A stretch of DNA of 64,000 nt from Sphingomonas yabuuchiae (lineage in GTDB: Bacteria; Pseudomonadota; Alphaproteobacteria; Sphingomonadales; Sphingomonadaceae): positions 1 to 64,000 of the forward strand of contig NZ_JACHNX010000016.1 of NCBI RefSeq assembly GCF_014199595.1, given 5' to 3'. Positions 17,564 through 26,908 of this stretch are shown piece by piece. The number at the start of each line of letters is the position of its first letter. Within the stretch, counting starts at the first letter, position 1. The position numbers and the translations under genes were made by a program. The notes under the pieces were generated by a model. The model made no database searches. It had not been told where the DNA came from and was given only the letters and a program-made list of their open reading frames with translations.

Positions 17564-17713
17564 TCAGCCATTCGGTCCCGGCAACTGGTGGATCGGGTCC
17601 ACGATGAACCGATCTGGCTCTGACGTCCGGATCCTCGCGATATATTCGCAGGGCGGGCGCCCGCTAAGCGACTCGTGGCTGGCGAGCGGCTCGCAGATCG
17701 TGTCGAGGCGCAT
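17564..17713 (-). pseudogene. IS481-type transposase C-terminal remnant
   Basis: A 49-codon open frame encodes a tail reading PCEYIARIRTSEPDRF followed by IVDPIHQLPGPN. This matches from memory the conserved C terminus of IS481-family transposases (PYEYICKIWTSEPDRF then DPIHQMPGLNT). The frame upstream has a stop four codons before the ATG and no recognisable catalytic domain, so only the tail survives. It sits in the 469-base gap between the AraC gene (start 17410) and the TetR gene (stop 17880). I see no other gene in that gap. Confidence 0.65.
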
Positions 17714-17879
17714 TTGGCGGGACTAGGCGGTGCGACGATCGCGGGGCTGACGTACCCGTCCCATTCGACATCCCGCCATTTCAACGAAAGAATCGCACCG
17801 TCAAACCGTGGGATCAAACACCTGGCTCCACGGAGCCGATCAGCGGCGTCGGTCAAGCGAGGGCGGCTTCGACATGCGA

Positions 17880-18524
17880 TCACCCATGCAACAGGGGCAA
17901 ACTCGCATCCCACTTGCGCAGGAACAGCGTCGCGCATTCCGCTTCGGACAGATCCTGCCAGTAGGCCTCTCGGCTGACCCCCTCGACGATATCGAGCAAT
18001 ATCCTCGCGACCGTCTCGGCGGACCGTTCGGACTGTTCGTCGGAGAGGACCGCCGTAACGTATCGCCGGTAAAAGGCGAAGTGCTTGTCGCGCCAGGAGC
18101 CGAGCCAATGGCGCACGGCGGTGTCCTCCAGCGCCTCCGCCATGAGGATCGTCATGCTCCGTTCGCGTACCCCGCCGTCCGGCTCGCACATGCGGCGGGA
18201 CAGTTCCCTCAGGGCGAGGAAGGCGTCGTCGGGCAAATCTCGGGTCAGATTGGAATGGACCCTCGCCATCACCCGGTCCATCACGTCCATCAGGAGCTGA
18301 ATCTTGCTCGACCAGCGGCGATAGACGGCCTGTTTGCTGACGCCGACCGACTGGGCGATCTGCTCGATCGAAATATCCAGCCCCTGTTCGACAAAGGCCG
18401 TGATCGCGGCCTCGACGACCAGATTGCCGATCTCCGCCGCCCGTTCGAGACTGGGGCGTCCGCGCGAGGCGACCGGCATGGCCGGGCCGCCATGGCGCGG
18501 GGACAAGGTGTCGGCGTCGCCCAT
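17880..18524 (-). CDS. TetR/AcrR-family repressor (3' end of efflux operon 2)
   Basis: 214 residues. The N-terminal helix-turn-helix (about residues 30-75) reads IEQIAQSVGVSKQAVYRRW followed by SSKIQLL. The C-terminal ligand-binding domain is alpha-helical with the TetR_C-like REAYWQDL region. It begins 5 bases after the stop codon of the outer-membrane factor gene, so it is the fourth gene of the efflux operon. Together with the divergent TetR at 24528 the system has two candidate repressors, one at each end. Confidence 0.88.
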   Translation of the reverse strand: MGDADTLSPRHGGPAMPVASRGRPSLERAAEIGNLVVEAAITAFVEQGLDISIEQIAQSVGVSKQAVYRRWSSKIQLLMDVMDRVMARVHSNLTRDLPDDAFLALRELSRRMCEPDGGVRERSMTILMAEALEDTAVRHWLGSWRDKHFAFYRRYVTAVLSDEQSERSAETVARILLDIVEGVSREAYWQDLSEAECATLFLRKWDASLPLLHG

Positions 18525-18529
18525 ATCGC

Positions 18530-20032
18530 CTAGTTCAGCCCACCGCCCAGTGAGCGGTACAGCTCCACCATGTTGCTCTCGCGGTTGAGGCGGGTGGTCA
18601 CCAGCAACTGCTGCGCCGAATAGGCGGTGCGTTGGGAATCCAGCGTCGTCAGGAAGGATTCGACGCCCGTCCGATACCGCGCGTCGGAAATCTTCAGGGC
18701 GACGTTCGCCGCCTCGACGCGGGCCGTCTGCGCCGCGATCTGCTCGTCGATGGTGCCGCGCTGGGCCAAGGCGTCGGCGACCTCGCGGAACGCCGTCTGG
18801 ACGGTCTTTTCATAGGTCGAGACGGCCGCCTGCTGCTGCGCGCGCGCGGCGTCCAGATTGCCCCGGATCCGCCCACCGTCGAACAGCGGCAGCGAGACCG
18901 ACGGCGCACCGGTATAGGTGAAGCTGCCGCCCGCGAAGAGGCCGCTCAGCGCGGTGCTGATCGTCCCCAGGGTCGCGGTCAGCGAGATGCGCGGGAACAT
19001 CGCCGCGCGCGCCGCGCCGATATTGGCGTTCTGCGCGATCAGCTGATGCTCGGCCTGCAACACATCGGGGCGGCGCAGCAGGATGTCGGAGGACAGGCCG
19101 GTGGGCAGCAAAGGCAAGGCGGCGTTCCCGTCGCCCAGACCCTGCGGCAACAGATCGCTCTGCACCGGCGCGCCGACCAGCAGGTCGAGGGCATTCTTGT
19201 CCTGCGCCACCCGCGTCTTGAGCACGGCGATGTCGTTGCGTGCGCCCTGATAGGTGGTTTCGGCCTGCCGCGCCTCAAGCTCGGAGGCGACGCCGATCCG
19301 GAACTGCGCCCGCGTCAGCTCCAGCGATTGCGCGAAGGATTTCAACGACTCCTGCGAAATGCGAAGCTGGTCCTGGTCCGAGGCGTAGGTCAGCCAGGCC
19401 GTCGCGATTTCGGCGATCAGGCTGATCCGGGTTGCGCGCTGGGCTTCCTCGGTCGCGAAATACTGTTCCAGCGCGGCGCGGTTGAGATTGCGGACGCGGC
19501 CGAACAGATCGAGCTCGAAGGCCGAGAAACCGACATTGGCCGAATAGAATTCCAGGTTCTGCGAGGAGGAGCCGACACCCGTGCCTAGGCCGGCGCCGGT
19601 TCCGCCGGTACCGGTACCGGTCCCCGCCCCCGCGCCGGTTCCGCCACCCGCCGCTCCACCCAGAGCGCCTGCGGCGCCCTGAATGTTGTTGGTATAGGTG
19701 CCCGAGCCAGACAGGTTGGTCGAGGGGACCAGGTCGGCGCGCTGGACCCGATATTGCGCGCGCGCCTGAAGCACATTGGCCGCCGCGACGCGTAGGTCCC
19801 GGTTATTCTCCAGCCCCAGCGCGATGGTGCGGCGCAGGCGATCGTCGGTGAAGAAGGACTGCCAGCCGATCCGGGTGACGTCCGGCGCATCCGACGCGGC
19901 GGCCGGATAGATGCCGTCCTGAGGCAAGGTCGCGGGGACCGCGCCCACCGGCCGGACATATTTGGGGGCAAGATTGCACCCGGCGAGCATCGTGGCCGCC
20001 AGCAGCGCGAGTGCGGATTTGGAACGGATCAT
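18530..20032 (-). CDS. RND efflux outer-membrane factor, NodT family (system 2)
   Basis: 500 residues. Lipoprotein signal with lipobox LAGC (Cys about 19). Two OEP domains with the conserved LRRPDVLQAEHQLIAQNANIGAARA segment. A Gly-rich low-complexity insert (about residues 120-155, alternating Gly with Thr/Ala/Val) interrupts the first domain and is encoded by repeated GCCGGT/ACCGGT-like units at 19590-19680. Such an insert is unusual in the family and would lie in a periplasmic or surface loop. It is in one operon with the pump (3-base gap). Confidence 0.92.
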   Translation of the reverse strand: MIRSKSALALLAATMLAGCNLAPKYVRPVGAVPATLPQDGIYPAAASDAPDVTRIGWQSFFTDDRLRRTIALGLENNRDLRVAAANVLQARAQYRVQRADLVPSTNLSGSGTYTNNIQGAAGALGGAAGGGTGAGAGTGTGTGGTGAGLGTGVGSSSQNLEFYSANVGFSAFELDLFGRVRNLNRAALEQYFATEEAQRATRISLIAEIATAWLTYASDQDQLRISQESLKSFAQSLELTRAQFRIGVASELEARQAETTYQGARNDIAVLKTRVAQDKNALDLLVGAPVQSDLLPQGLGDGNAALPLLPTGLSSDILLRRPDVLQAEHQLIAQNANIGAARAAMFPRISLTATLGTISTALSGLFAGGSFTYTGAPSVSLPLFDGGRIRGNLDAARAQQQAAVSTYEKTVQTAFREVADALAQRGTIDEQIAAQTARVEAANVALKISDARYRTGVESFLTTLDSQRTAYSAQQLLVTTRLNRESNMVELYRSLGGGLN

Positions 20033-20035
20033 GGA

Positions 20036-23000
20036 TCAAACTCCCTGCGGCACGGACGGCATGTCGGGGTGACCATCGTCGTGGGGATGCGTATCGCCCT
20101 CGGCCTTGCGCTGCTTGCTGCGATCGAACAGCCGCATGACGACGACGAAGAACATCGGCACGAAGAAGATCGCCAGGATCGTCGCCGACAACATGCCGCC
20201 CACCACGGCGCGACCGATGGCATTCTGCCCCCCTGCCCCTGCGCCATTGGCGATGGCCAGCGGGAACACGCCGAACACGAAGGCCAGGCTGGTCATCAGG
20301 ATCGGACGGAGGCGAAGCTTGGCAGCCTCGATCGCCGCATCGAACGCACTCAGCCCCTCGCGCATCTTCTCCTCGGCAAACTCCACGATCAGGATCGCGT
20401 TCTTCGCCGACACGCCGATCGTGGTGATCAGGCCGACCTGGAGATAGATGTCGTTGTTCAGTCCGGTCAGCATCGCGGCCAGCAGCGCACCGACGACGCC
20501 CAGCGGCACCACCAGCATGACCGAGATCGGCACCGACCAGCTTTCGTACAGCGCGGCAAGGCACAGGAAGACGATCAGCAGCGACAACCCATAGAGCGCA
20601 GGCGCCTGACCACCGGATAGCTGCTCCTCATAGCTGAGGCCGGTCCAGTCGAGCCGGGTGCCGGGCGGCAGCTTGGCCTGCATCTCCTCCATCGCCTTGA
20701 TCGCGGCACCCGACGAGACGCCCGGCGCAGCCTGGCCCAGGATTTCCATCGAGGGCTGACCGTTATAGCGGGTCAGCTGCATCGGCCCCTGATGCCAGTC
20801 GAACGAGGAAAAGGCGGTGAACGGCGCCATCGTGCCCGTGGCCCCGCGCACATACAGGTCGCCGATATCCTCGGGCGCCATGCGATAGGCGGCATCGGCC
20901 TGGATATAGACGCGCTTCACCCGGCCGCGATCGATGAAGTCGTTCACATAGGAACCACCCCAGGCGGTCGCGATCGTGCTGTTGACGGTCGACAGGTCGA
21001 GGCCTAGCGCACGCGCCTTGTCCTGGTCGACATTGACCTTGAGCTGCGGCGCGTCGTCGAGCGCATTGGGGCGCACGCCGACCAGCGACTTGTTCTGCGA
21101 CGCCATGCCGAGCAACATGTTGCGCGCGGCGAGCAGCTTGTCGTGTCCGATGCCGCCTTCGTCGACCAGCTGCATGTCGAAGCCGGTGGCGTTGCCCAGT
21201 TCCTGGACGGCGGGCGGGATGACCGCGAAGATCAGGCCGTCATTGTAACGGGCGAACGCCCCCATGGCGCGGCCGATGATCGCCTGCGCCTTGTTCTGCG
21301 CACCGGGGCGGTCCTTCCACTCCTTCATCGGGATGAAGGCGATACCGCTATTCTGGCCCTGGCCCGCAAAGCTGAAGCCGTTGATCGTGTAGACGCCGCG
21401 AATGGCATCGCCCGCATCGCTCAGGAAATGGTCGCGGACGAGGTCGAGGCCCTTCTGGGTCCGCGCCGTGGTCGCCCCCGGCGGGCCCTGAACCAGTGCG
21501 ATCATCACGCCCTGATCCTCGTCGGGCAGGAAGCCGCTGGGCAGTCGCATGAACAGGAAGGCCATGCCGACGACGATCAGTGCATAGACGATCAGCGACC
21601 GCCCCCAGCGCCGCGCGGTCGAGCGGACGCCCTTTTCATAGCGGTCGCGCCCACGGTCGAACCGGTCGTTGAACCAGCGGAAGAAACGCGCCAGCGGACC
21701 ATGGCCTTCGGCCTTGTTCGGATCGTGCGGCTTCAGGATGGTGGCGCACAGTGCGGGCGTCAGGATCAGCGCGACCGCGACCGACAGCACCATCGCCGAC
21801 ACGATGGTGATCGAGAACTGGCGATAGATGACGCCGGTCGACCCGCCGAAGAACGCCATCGGCAGGAACACGGCGGACAGCACCGCCGCGATGCCGATCA
21901 GCGCACCGGTGATCTCGTCCATCGACTTGCGCGCCGCTTCCTTGGGCGACAGATGCTCGGTGGTGATCAGCCGCTCGACATTCTCGACCACGACGATCGC
22001 GTCGTCGACCAATAGGCCGATGGCCAGCACCATGCCGAACAGGGTCAACGTGTTGATCGAATAGCCGAACGCCGCGAGCACCGCGAACGTCCCCGTCAGC
22101 ACCACCGGCACCGCGATCGTCGGGATCAGCGTGGCGCGGAAATTCTGGAGGAACAGGAACATGACGAGGAAGACGAGCACGACCGCCTCGACCAGCGTTT
22201 CGATCACCTGCTCGATCGACAGCCGCACGAACGGCGAGGTGTCGTAGGGGAAGATGACCTTGACGTCCGACGGGAAGGTCTTGGCGAGTTCGTTCACCCG
22301 TTCCTTGACCGCGACGACGGTATCGAGTGCGTTGGCACCGGGGGCCAGCTTGATGCCGATGCCCGAGGCGGGCTTGCCGTTCCACTGTGCCGAGAAGGCG
22401 TAGTTTTCGGCCCCGATCGCGACGCGCGCGACATCGCCCAGTCGGACGATCGAACCGTCGGTGTTGCTCTTCAGGCGGATCTGGGCGAACTGCTCAGGGG
22501 AAGTCAGACGCGACGAGACCGAGACGGTCGCGTTGAGCATCTGCTCCTTGGGCGCGGGCTGCGCGCCGATCTGGCCCGCCGAGACCTGCGCGTTCTGCGC
22601 CGTGACCGCGTTGGTCACGTCCGCCATGGTCAGCGCATAGTTGTTGAGCTTGATCGGATCGACCCAGATGCGCATCGCATATTGCGACCCGAAGATCTGG
22701 GTATCGCCGACGCCGGTGACGCGCGACAGCGGATCGGAAATCCGCGAGGCGACGATGTCGGCCAGATCGTCCGCGTCATGCTTGCCGTTCTCGGAATAGA
22801 GGCCGACGAACAGCAGGAAATTCTGCGTTGCCTTGGCGACGATGATGCCCTGGCGCTGGACCTCCTGCGGCAGCAGCGGGGTCGCCGCCTGCAGCTTGTT
22901 CTGGACCTGCACCTGCGCGATGTCGGGATCGGTCCCCTGTTCGAAGGTCAACGTGATCGTCACGCTGCCCGCCGAGGACGACGAGGACGAGAAGTAGCGA

Positions 23001-23224
23001 AGGTGGTCGATCCCCTTCATCTGCTGCTCGATGATCTGGGTGGTGGTGTTCTCCAGCGTCTGGGCGTCTGCGCCCGGATAGTTGGCGGTGATCGAGACCG
23101 CGGGCGGCGCAATCGCCGGGAACTGCGCGATGGGCAGCGAGCGCAGGGACAAGAGCCCCGCGATGACGACCATCACCGCCAGCACATAGGCGAAGATCGG
23201 GCGATCGATGAAATAGCGTGACAT
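20036..23224 (-). CDS. RND efflux pump, HAE1/AcrB-MexB type (system 2)
   Basis: 1062 residues, the usual length for HAE1 pumps. N terminus [18 protein letters not shown]4 Asp pair in [15 protein letters not shown] and TM10 Lys in [13 protein letters not shown], so the proton-relay triad is complete. Phe-rich porter segments are present, consistent with hydrophobic drugs or solvents as substrates. Starts 6 bases after the adaptor gene. Likely role: multidrug or aromatic-compound export. Confidence 0.95.
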   Translation of the reverse strand: MSRYFIDRPIFAYVLAVMVVIAGLLSLRSLPIAQFPAIAPPAVSITANYPGADAQTLENTTTQIIEQQMKGIDHLRYFSSSSSSAGSVTITLTFEQGTDPDIAQVQVQNKLQAATPLLPQEVQRQGIIVAKATQNFLLFVGLYSENGKHDADDLADIVASRISDPLSRVTGVGDTQIFGSQYAMRIWVDPIKLNNYALTMADVTNAVTAQNAQVSAGQIGAQPAPKEQMLNATVSVSSRLTSPEQFAQIRLKSNTDGSIVRLGDVARVAIGAENYAFSAQWNGKPASGIGIKLAPGANALDTVVAVKERVNELAKTFPSDVKVIFPYDTSPFVRLSIEQVIETLVEAVVLVFLVMFLFLQNFRATLIPTIAVPVVLTGTFAVLAAFGYSINTLTLFGMVLAIGLLVDDAIVVVENVERLITTEHLSPKEAARKSMDEITGALIGIAAVLSAVFLPMAFFGGSTGVIYRQFSITIVSAMVLSVAVALILTPALCATILKPHDPNKAEGHGPLARFFRWFNDRFDRGRDRYEKGVRSTARRWGRSLIVYALIVVGMAFLFMRLPSGFLPDEDQGVMIALVQGPPGATTARTQKGLDLVRDHFLSDAGDAIRGVYTINGFSFAGQGQNSGIAFIPMKEWKDRPGAQNKAQAIIGRAMGAFARYNDGLIFAVIPPAVQELGNATGFDMQLVDEGGIGHDKLLAARNMLLGMASQNKSLVGVRPNALDDAPQLKVNVDQDKARALGLDLSTVNSTIATAWGGSYVNDFIDRGRVKRVYIQADAAYRMAPEDIGDLYVRGATGTMAPFTAFSSFDWHQGPMQLTRYNGQPSMEILGQAAPGVSSGAAIKAMEEMQAKLPPGTRLDWTGLSYEEQLSGGQAPALYGLSLLIVFLCLAALYESWSVPISVMLVVPLGVVGALLAAMLTGLNNDIYLQVGLITTIGVSAKNAILIVEFAEEKMREGLSAFDAAIEAAKLRLRPILMTSLAFVFGVFPLAIANGAGAGGQNAIGRAVVGGMLSATILAIFFVPMFFVVVMRLFDRSKQRKAEGDTHPHDDGHPDMPSVPQGV

Positions 23225-23230
23225 GGCCGT

Positions 23231-24427
23231 TTACTTCGCCTGTGTCTGCGCCGAGCCCTGTTGCGGCTGCGCGGCCGCGGGCTTGGCGTTGGGATTCCAC
23301 GGCTTGCCCTGCACCGGCATGCCCGGGCGCAGCATCATGCCGCCTTCGACGATGATCTTGTCCCCGGCCTTCAACCCGCTGGTGACCAGCCAGTTGTCGC
23401 CGACCGACCGCCCGGTCTGGAGCGTGCGCCCCTCGACCTTGTTGCCCGCGCCGATCACCATCACGGTCGCCTGGCCCTTTTCGTCACGGCTGACCGCACG
23501 CTGGGGCACCAGGAAGGCATTGGACTGCGTTCCCTCGACCAGCGAGGCGCGGGCGAACATGCCGGGCAGCAACAGCCCGTTGGGATTGGGGAACAATGCG
23601 CGGATCACCTGCGATCCGGTGGTCGGGTCGACGGTGACGTCGGCGAAGCGGAGCGTACCCTGCGGGCCATAGTCGCTGCCGTCCTCCAGCTTCAGCCGGA
23701 CCCGGGCATTGCCGTCGCGGGTCAGCTGACCGCTCATGATCTGGCGCCGCAGCTTCAGCAGTTCGGCGCTCGGCTCCTGGATATCGACATAGATGGGGTC
23801 GATGCGCTGGATCGTGGCCAGCGCATCGGCCTGCGACGCGGACACCAGCGCACCGGTGGTGAACACCGAACGGCCGATCCGGCCGGTGATCGGCGCGCGG
23901 ATGGTGGTGCGCGCCAGATCGATCTGCGCCGAGCGGAGCGCGGCCTGCTGCGCCGCGACGTCGGCACGCGCCTGCGCGGCGCTGGTCTGCGCGTTCTCAT
24001 ACTCCTGCCGGGCGATCGCGTTGATCTTGACCAGTTCGCCATAGCGGCGCGCCAGCGCGGCGCTCGACGCGATGCTCGCCTGCGCACGGGTCAGCGCGGC
24101 GCGGGCACTGGCGACCTGAGCTTGGTAGGGTGCCGGATCGATATGATATAGCGGCTGTCCCTGGCGGACCATGTCACCCTCGACGAACAGCCGCTGGGTG
24201 ATCAGGCCGTTGACCTGGGGACGAACATCGGAGGTTTCGAATGCGGTGGTCCTGCCGGGCAATTCGGTCGTGAGGGTGACAGGCTGCTCGCTCGCCACCA
24301 CATAACTGACCGGCGCCGGTCCCTGCGCCGCCTGCTGCTGCTGTTGCTTGCCACCGGCACCGCAAGCGGCCAGTGCGAGCAAGGCGGCAGATGCCAACAC
24401 ACGACCCATAAGCCGATTGGAAGACAT
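23231..24427 (-). CDS. RND efflux periplasmic adaptor (system 2)
   Basis: 398 residues from the ATG at 24427; the frame continues to 24469 but that part runs through the operator palindrome. Lipoprotein signal ends in LALAAC (Cys about 22), followed by a short poly-Gln stretch. Domains: lipoyl half (TAFETSDVRPQVNGLI then FVEGDMVRQGQPLY), helical hairpin (about 95-160), second lipoyl half (ATTIRAPITGRIGRSV-like), barrel and membrane-proximal parts. First gene of the operon 24427 to 17880. Confidence 0.92.
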   Translation of the reverse strand: MSSNRLMGRVLASAALLALAACGAGGKQQQQQAAQGPAPVSYVVASEQPVTLTTELPGRTTAFETSDVRPQVNGLITQRLFVEGDMVRQGQPLYHIDPAPYQAQVASARAALTRAQASIASSAALARRYGELVKINAIARQEYENAQTSAAQARADVAAQQAALRSAQIDLARTTIRAPITGRIGRSVFTTGALVSASQADALATIQRIDPIYVDIQEPSAELLKLRRQIMSGQLTRDGNARVRLKLEDGSDYGPQGTLRFADVTVDPTTGSQVIRALFPNPNGLLLPGMFARASLVEGTQSNAFLVPQRAVSRDEKGQATVMVIGAGNKVEGRTLQTGRSVGDNWLVTSGLKAGDKIIVEGGMMLRPGMPVQGKPWNPNAKPAAAQPQQGSAQTQAK

Positions 24428-24448
24428 ATCATTTCCCGCTTGAAAAAT

Positions 24449-24474
24449 TGTTTGAGAGCGATCACTCACAAACA
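24449..24474. promoter_or_regulatory. 26-bp palindromic operator between efflux operon 2 and tetR
   Basis: The sequence has the form TGTTTGnGAGnGATCnCTCnCAAACA: 22 of 26 positions are self-complementary, with only two mismatched base pairs. It lies 22 bases upstream of the adaptor start (24427) and 54 upstream of the divergent TetR start (24528). Size, symmetry and place are those of a TetR-family operator controlling both directions. Confidence 0.75.
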
Positions 24475-24527
24475 GCGGAGTTAGGCCCGCCGATCGAGCG
24501 CGTCAACTGATTAGAAGAGGCCCCATT

Positions 24528-25118
24528 GTGACGAATATCGATTGCACTGCCCCCACGCGCGCAGACCTGCGCCGGAACACCATCAAGGAGGTCGCCCGTC
24601 GACTGTTCGTCGAAAACGGCTTTCATGCCACGGGGATAGCCGCAATCGCCAAGGAGTCCGGTGTCGCCGTGCAGCAGCTGTACCGCGACTTCCCCTCGAA
24701 GGAGGACATCATCGCCGCGATCGTGGCGGCGGACTGCGAACGGATCGCGGACCAGAACACGCTCAACACCGCGCTGACCAACCGCGACCGGGCCGGGATC
24801 ATCAGCTGGCTGGTCTCGACGCCCTGCCGCAAGGACGAATGCGGCGATCGGCTGTTCCTGGAGATTGCGGCGGAGGCGGCGCGTAACGAACGGATCCGGG
24901 CGATCTTCCTCGACGTGCGCGCCCAGGCCTTCGAGAATATCAGTCGCGCCTTCGCCGGATTGATGGGCAGCGACGTGGTGGAGGACGAACACCGCACCTT
25001 GGCTCAGGCCTTCATGATCATCTCGCTCGGTTCGGTCTGCGCACGGACGCTTCATCAGGAAGAGGTAAAGCCCGCCAGCGACAAGTTGATCGACTGTCTG
25101 ATCGAAGGCGCGAAATAG
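24528..25118 (+). CDS. TetR-family repressor, divergent from efflux operon 2
   Basis: 196 residues from a GTG start at 24528, preceded by AGAAGAGG seven bases upstream. The helix-turn-helix (about 28-60) reads GIAAIAKESGVAVQQLYRDF then PSKEDII. The C-terminal domain contains EIAAEAARNERIRAIFLD, typical of AcrR-like regulators. It shares a 100-base promoter region, including the 26-bp palindrome, with the efflux adaptor, and is the likely local repressor of that pump and itself. Confidence 0.9.
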   Translation: MTNIDCTAPTRADLRRNTIKEVARRLFVENGFHATGIAAIAKESGVAVQQLYRDFPSKEDIIAAIVAADCERIADQNTLNTALTNRDRAGIISWLVSTPCRKDECGDRLFLEIAAEAARNERIRAIFLDVRAQAFENISRAFAGLMGSDVVEDEHRTLAQAFMIISLGSVCARTLHQEEVKPASDKLIDCLIEGAK

Positions 25119-25543
25119 GATCACGCCGATCCGGGGCGTTCGGTCGGGGCGGAAGGCATGCCGTGGGTCCGTCCGTCAGCCCCCGTTGTTGCGAGCATCG
25201 CGATCTGATTCAAGCTCTGCGAGTAAACTGGGGTAAGCGACCTGCCTTGGCGACCGGCTGCGCATGTCGGGCGGCTGATTTCCCTCTTTTCCCGGTGAGT
25301 TCCAGCGAGCCTTCGTGAACGACCGGGACTGGGGCAATTTTGCCGTTCGCCACCGACATATTGAACGGCAGACCTGGTTTAGAGCAGACGCGCTATCTCA
25401 CTGCCAACACCACTGCCACGCAGCGGCTTCGTACAGTGAAGCAGGTTCGCTCCTTTGCCAGCATTCTTTGCCGCCGGAGCTTGGTGGTTTATTGAGCGCA
25501 GCGAGTGTGATCTACGCTGCTTTGGGCCGCTCGCTGCGCTAGC
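25119..25543. other. 425-base gap without a supported gene
   Basis: Short open frames here lack codon bias, start signals and recognisable motifs. The only structure I see is an inverted repeat with 11-bp perfect arms (AGCGCAGCGAG, 25495-25505; CTCGCTGCGCT, 25530-25540) ending 3 bases before the next start codon. It could be a terminator-like or leader hairpin. Confidence 0.5.
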
Positions 25544-26209
25544 ATGTCGGTGATGGCATCCCGACGAACCCTATATGCCTCCAGGAGCCGCCATGCTCGG
25601 CGCGATGTTGCCGCGGAGCGCTGGCTGTTGCTGCTTATTGTCGTGGCAGCCGTCGCAATCGCCGCTGGCCTTCTGGATACGGTCGGCACTGCTCCGAAGA
25701 CGAGGCCGCCCAGGACGATGACGATGGCGCAGGCACGCGCCTCGAACGCCAGGGTACCCATCGTTGCTGCCGCGCGGGTCCGCGCAAAGCCCTATCGCTT
25801 TGGAGGCGGCTCCGCCGAGCGCGCGCAAGCCGTCGACTGCCTGGCCACCGCAGCCCTCTATGAAGTAGGTGATGACCCGCGAGGACAACGTGCCGTCATT
25901 CAGGTCATTCTCAACCGCGCGCGTGCACCTGGTTTTCCGCGCACCATTTGCGGCGTCGTCTACCAGGGTTTCGACCGGACCACGGGCTGCCAATTCTCGT
26001 TTACCTGCGATGGCTCGATCAAGCGGCGCACGAGACATTTCGGATGGTCTGCGGCGCGACGCGTGGCGAGAGAAGCACTTGCAGGCCATGTCTTTGCGGA
26101 TGTGGGCCGCGCGACGCATTATCACGCCGACTGGATGGTGCCGTATTGGCGGGACACAATGATCAAGGTGGCGAAAGTCGACACCCACCTTTTCTATGTA
26201 CGCCTCTAA
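25544..26209 (+). CDS. Cell-wall hydrolase, SleB-like
   Basis: 221 residues. A membrane anchor at about 29-46 (LLLLIVVAAVAIAAGLL) precedes a SleB/Hydrolase_2 domain (about 95-221) with ALYEVGDDPRGQRAVIQVILNRA, the TICGVVYQG segment, GCQFSFTCDGS and a C-terminal THYHADWMVPYW. The Glu of the usual YYEARGE motif is kept as ALYE, but the second acidic position is altered. It would cleave peptidoglycan at the cell envelope. The ATG at 25544 has no clear Shine-Dalgarno element; the in-frame ATG at 25553 is an alternative. Confidence 0.85.
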   Translation: MSVMASRRTLYASRSRHARRDVAAERWLLLLIVVAAVAIAAGLLDTVGTAPKTRPPRTMTMAQARASNARVPIVAAARVRAKPYRFGGGSAERAQAVDCLATAALYEVGDDPRGQRAVIQVILNRARAPGFPRTICGVVYQGFDRTTGCQFSFTCDGSIKRRTRHFGWSAARRVAREALAGHVFADVGRATHYHADWMVPYWRDTMIKVAKVDTHLFYVRL

Positions 26210-26391
26210 GTGGTTTAATTATCTCTGCCTCGCTCCGCGCTAGAGCGCATCAACACATCGGTCGAAACAATTAGTCCCTTGACGCCATATCGTTATTGCT
26301 GCTGCAAGGCCGTCGCTGTGACATGGCCGTTTACGGTTCTTCGGAACCGCGCAGCGTTTTAACTCTCCTGCCACTCCCATCTGGATTGACC

Positions 26392-26904
26392 ATGGCTGAC
26401 GAAACCATCACTGATACCGCGCATGCGGTCGAACTCGCCACCGAACTGACCATTGCCTGGCTGGGCAATCCCAACACGCGCATCGATGCCGAGCAGGTCC
26501 CGGCTTTTCTGGGCAGCATGCACAGCGCCATCCTGAAGCTGGCCGGCGGCAGCGAGACGGTGGCAACGGATGCCGTAGACACCACCGAATACACCCCTGC
26601 GGTGTCAGTGCGGAAGTCGCTGGCCTCGAAGGACCACATCATCTCGATGATCGACGGCAAGCCCTATAAGACGCTGCGTCGTCACCTCGCGACCAACGGT
26701 CTGACGCCCGAGCAGTATCGCGAGCGCTATAATTTGAAGGCTGACTATCCGATGGTGTCCGAAACCTATTCGGAAAGCCGCCGGGCGATGGCCAAGAAGA
26801 TCGGCCTTGGTCGCAAGCCGGGCACCAAGGTCGCGAGCGCAGCCAAGCCGAAGGGCGTGAAGGCCGCCAAGAGCGCCGCGGCAGCGCATCTGTCGGGCGA
26901 ATAA
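26392..26904 (+). CDS. mucR: Ros/MucR-family transcriptional regulator
   Basis: 170 residues from the ATG at 26392; an in-frame extension to 26296 is not needed. The core (about 75-150) reads KDHIISMIDGKPYKTLRRHL then GLTPEQYRERYNL and DYPMVSETYSESRR(AMAKKIGLGRK), the hallmark MucR block. The zinc-finger Cys residues expected before DGK are absent (ISMIDG instead of ICLxDG), so this is a metal-free variant. The tail is Lys/Ala-rich. MucR proteins bind AT-rich DNA and control envelope, exopolysaccharide and cell-cycle genes, and often silence acquired DNA. Confidence 0.88.
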   Translation: MADETITDTAHAVELATELTIAWLGNPNTRIDAEQVPAFLGSMHSAILKLAGGSETVATDAVDTTEYTPAVSVRKSLASKDHIISMIDGKPYKTLRRHLATNGLTPEQYRERYNLKADYPMVSETYSESRRAMAKKIGLGRKPGTKVASAAKPKGVKAAKSAAAAHLSGE

Positions 26905-26908
26905 CCGG

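Noticed and set aside
17554..18189. 211-codon minus-strand open frame
   Set aside because: Overlaps the TetR gene in another frame and has no motif; only the separate 49-codon IS481 tail within the gap is supported.
25315..25542. 75-codon plus-strand open frame
   Set aside because: No ribosome-binding site, no motif and poor codon use; left as part of a gene-free gap.
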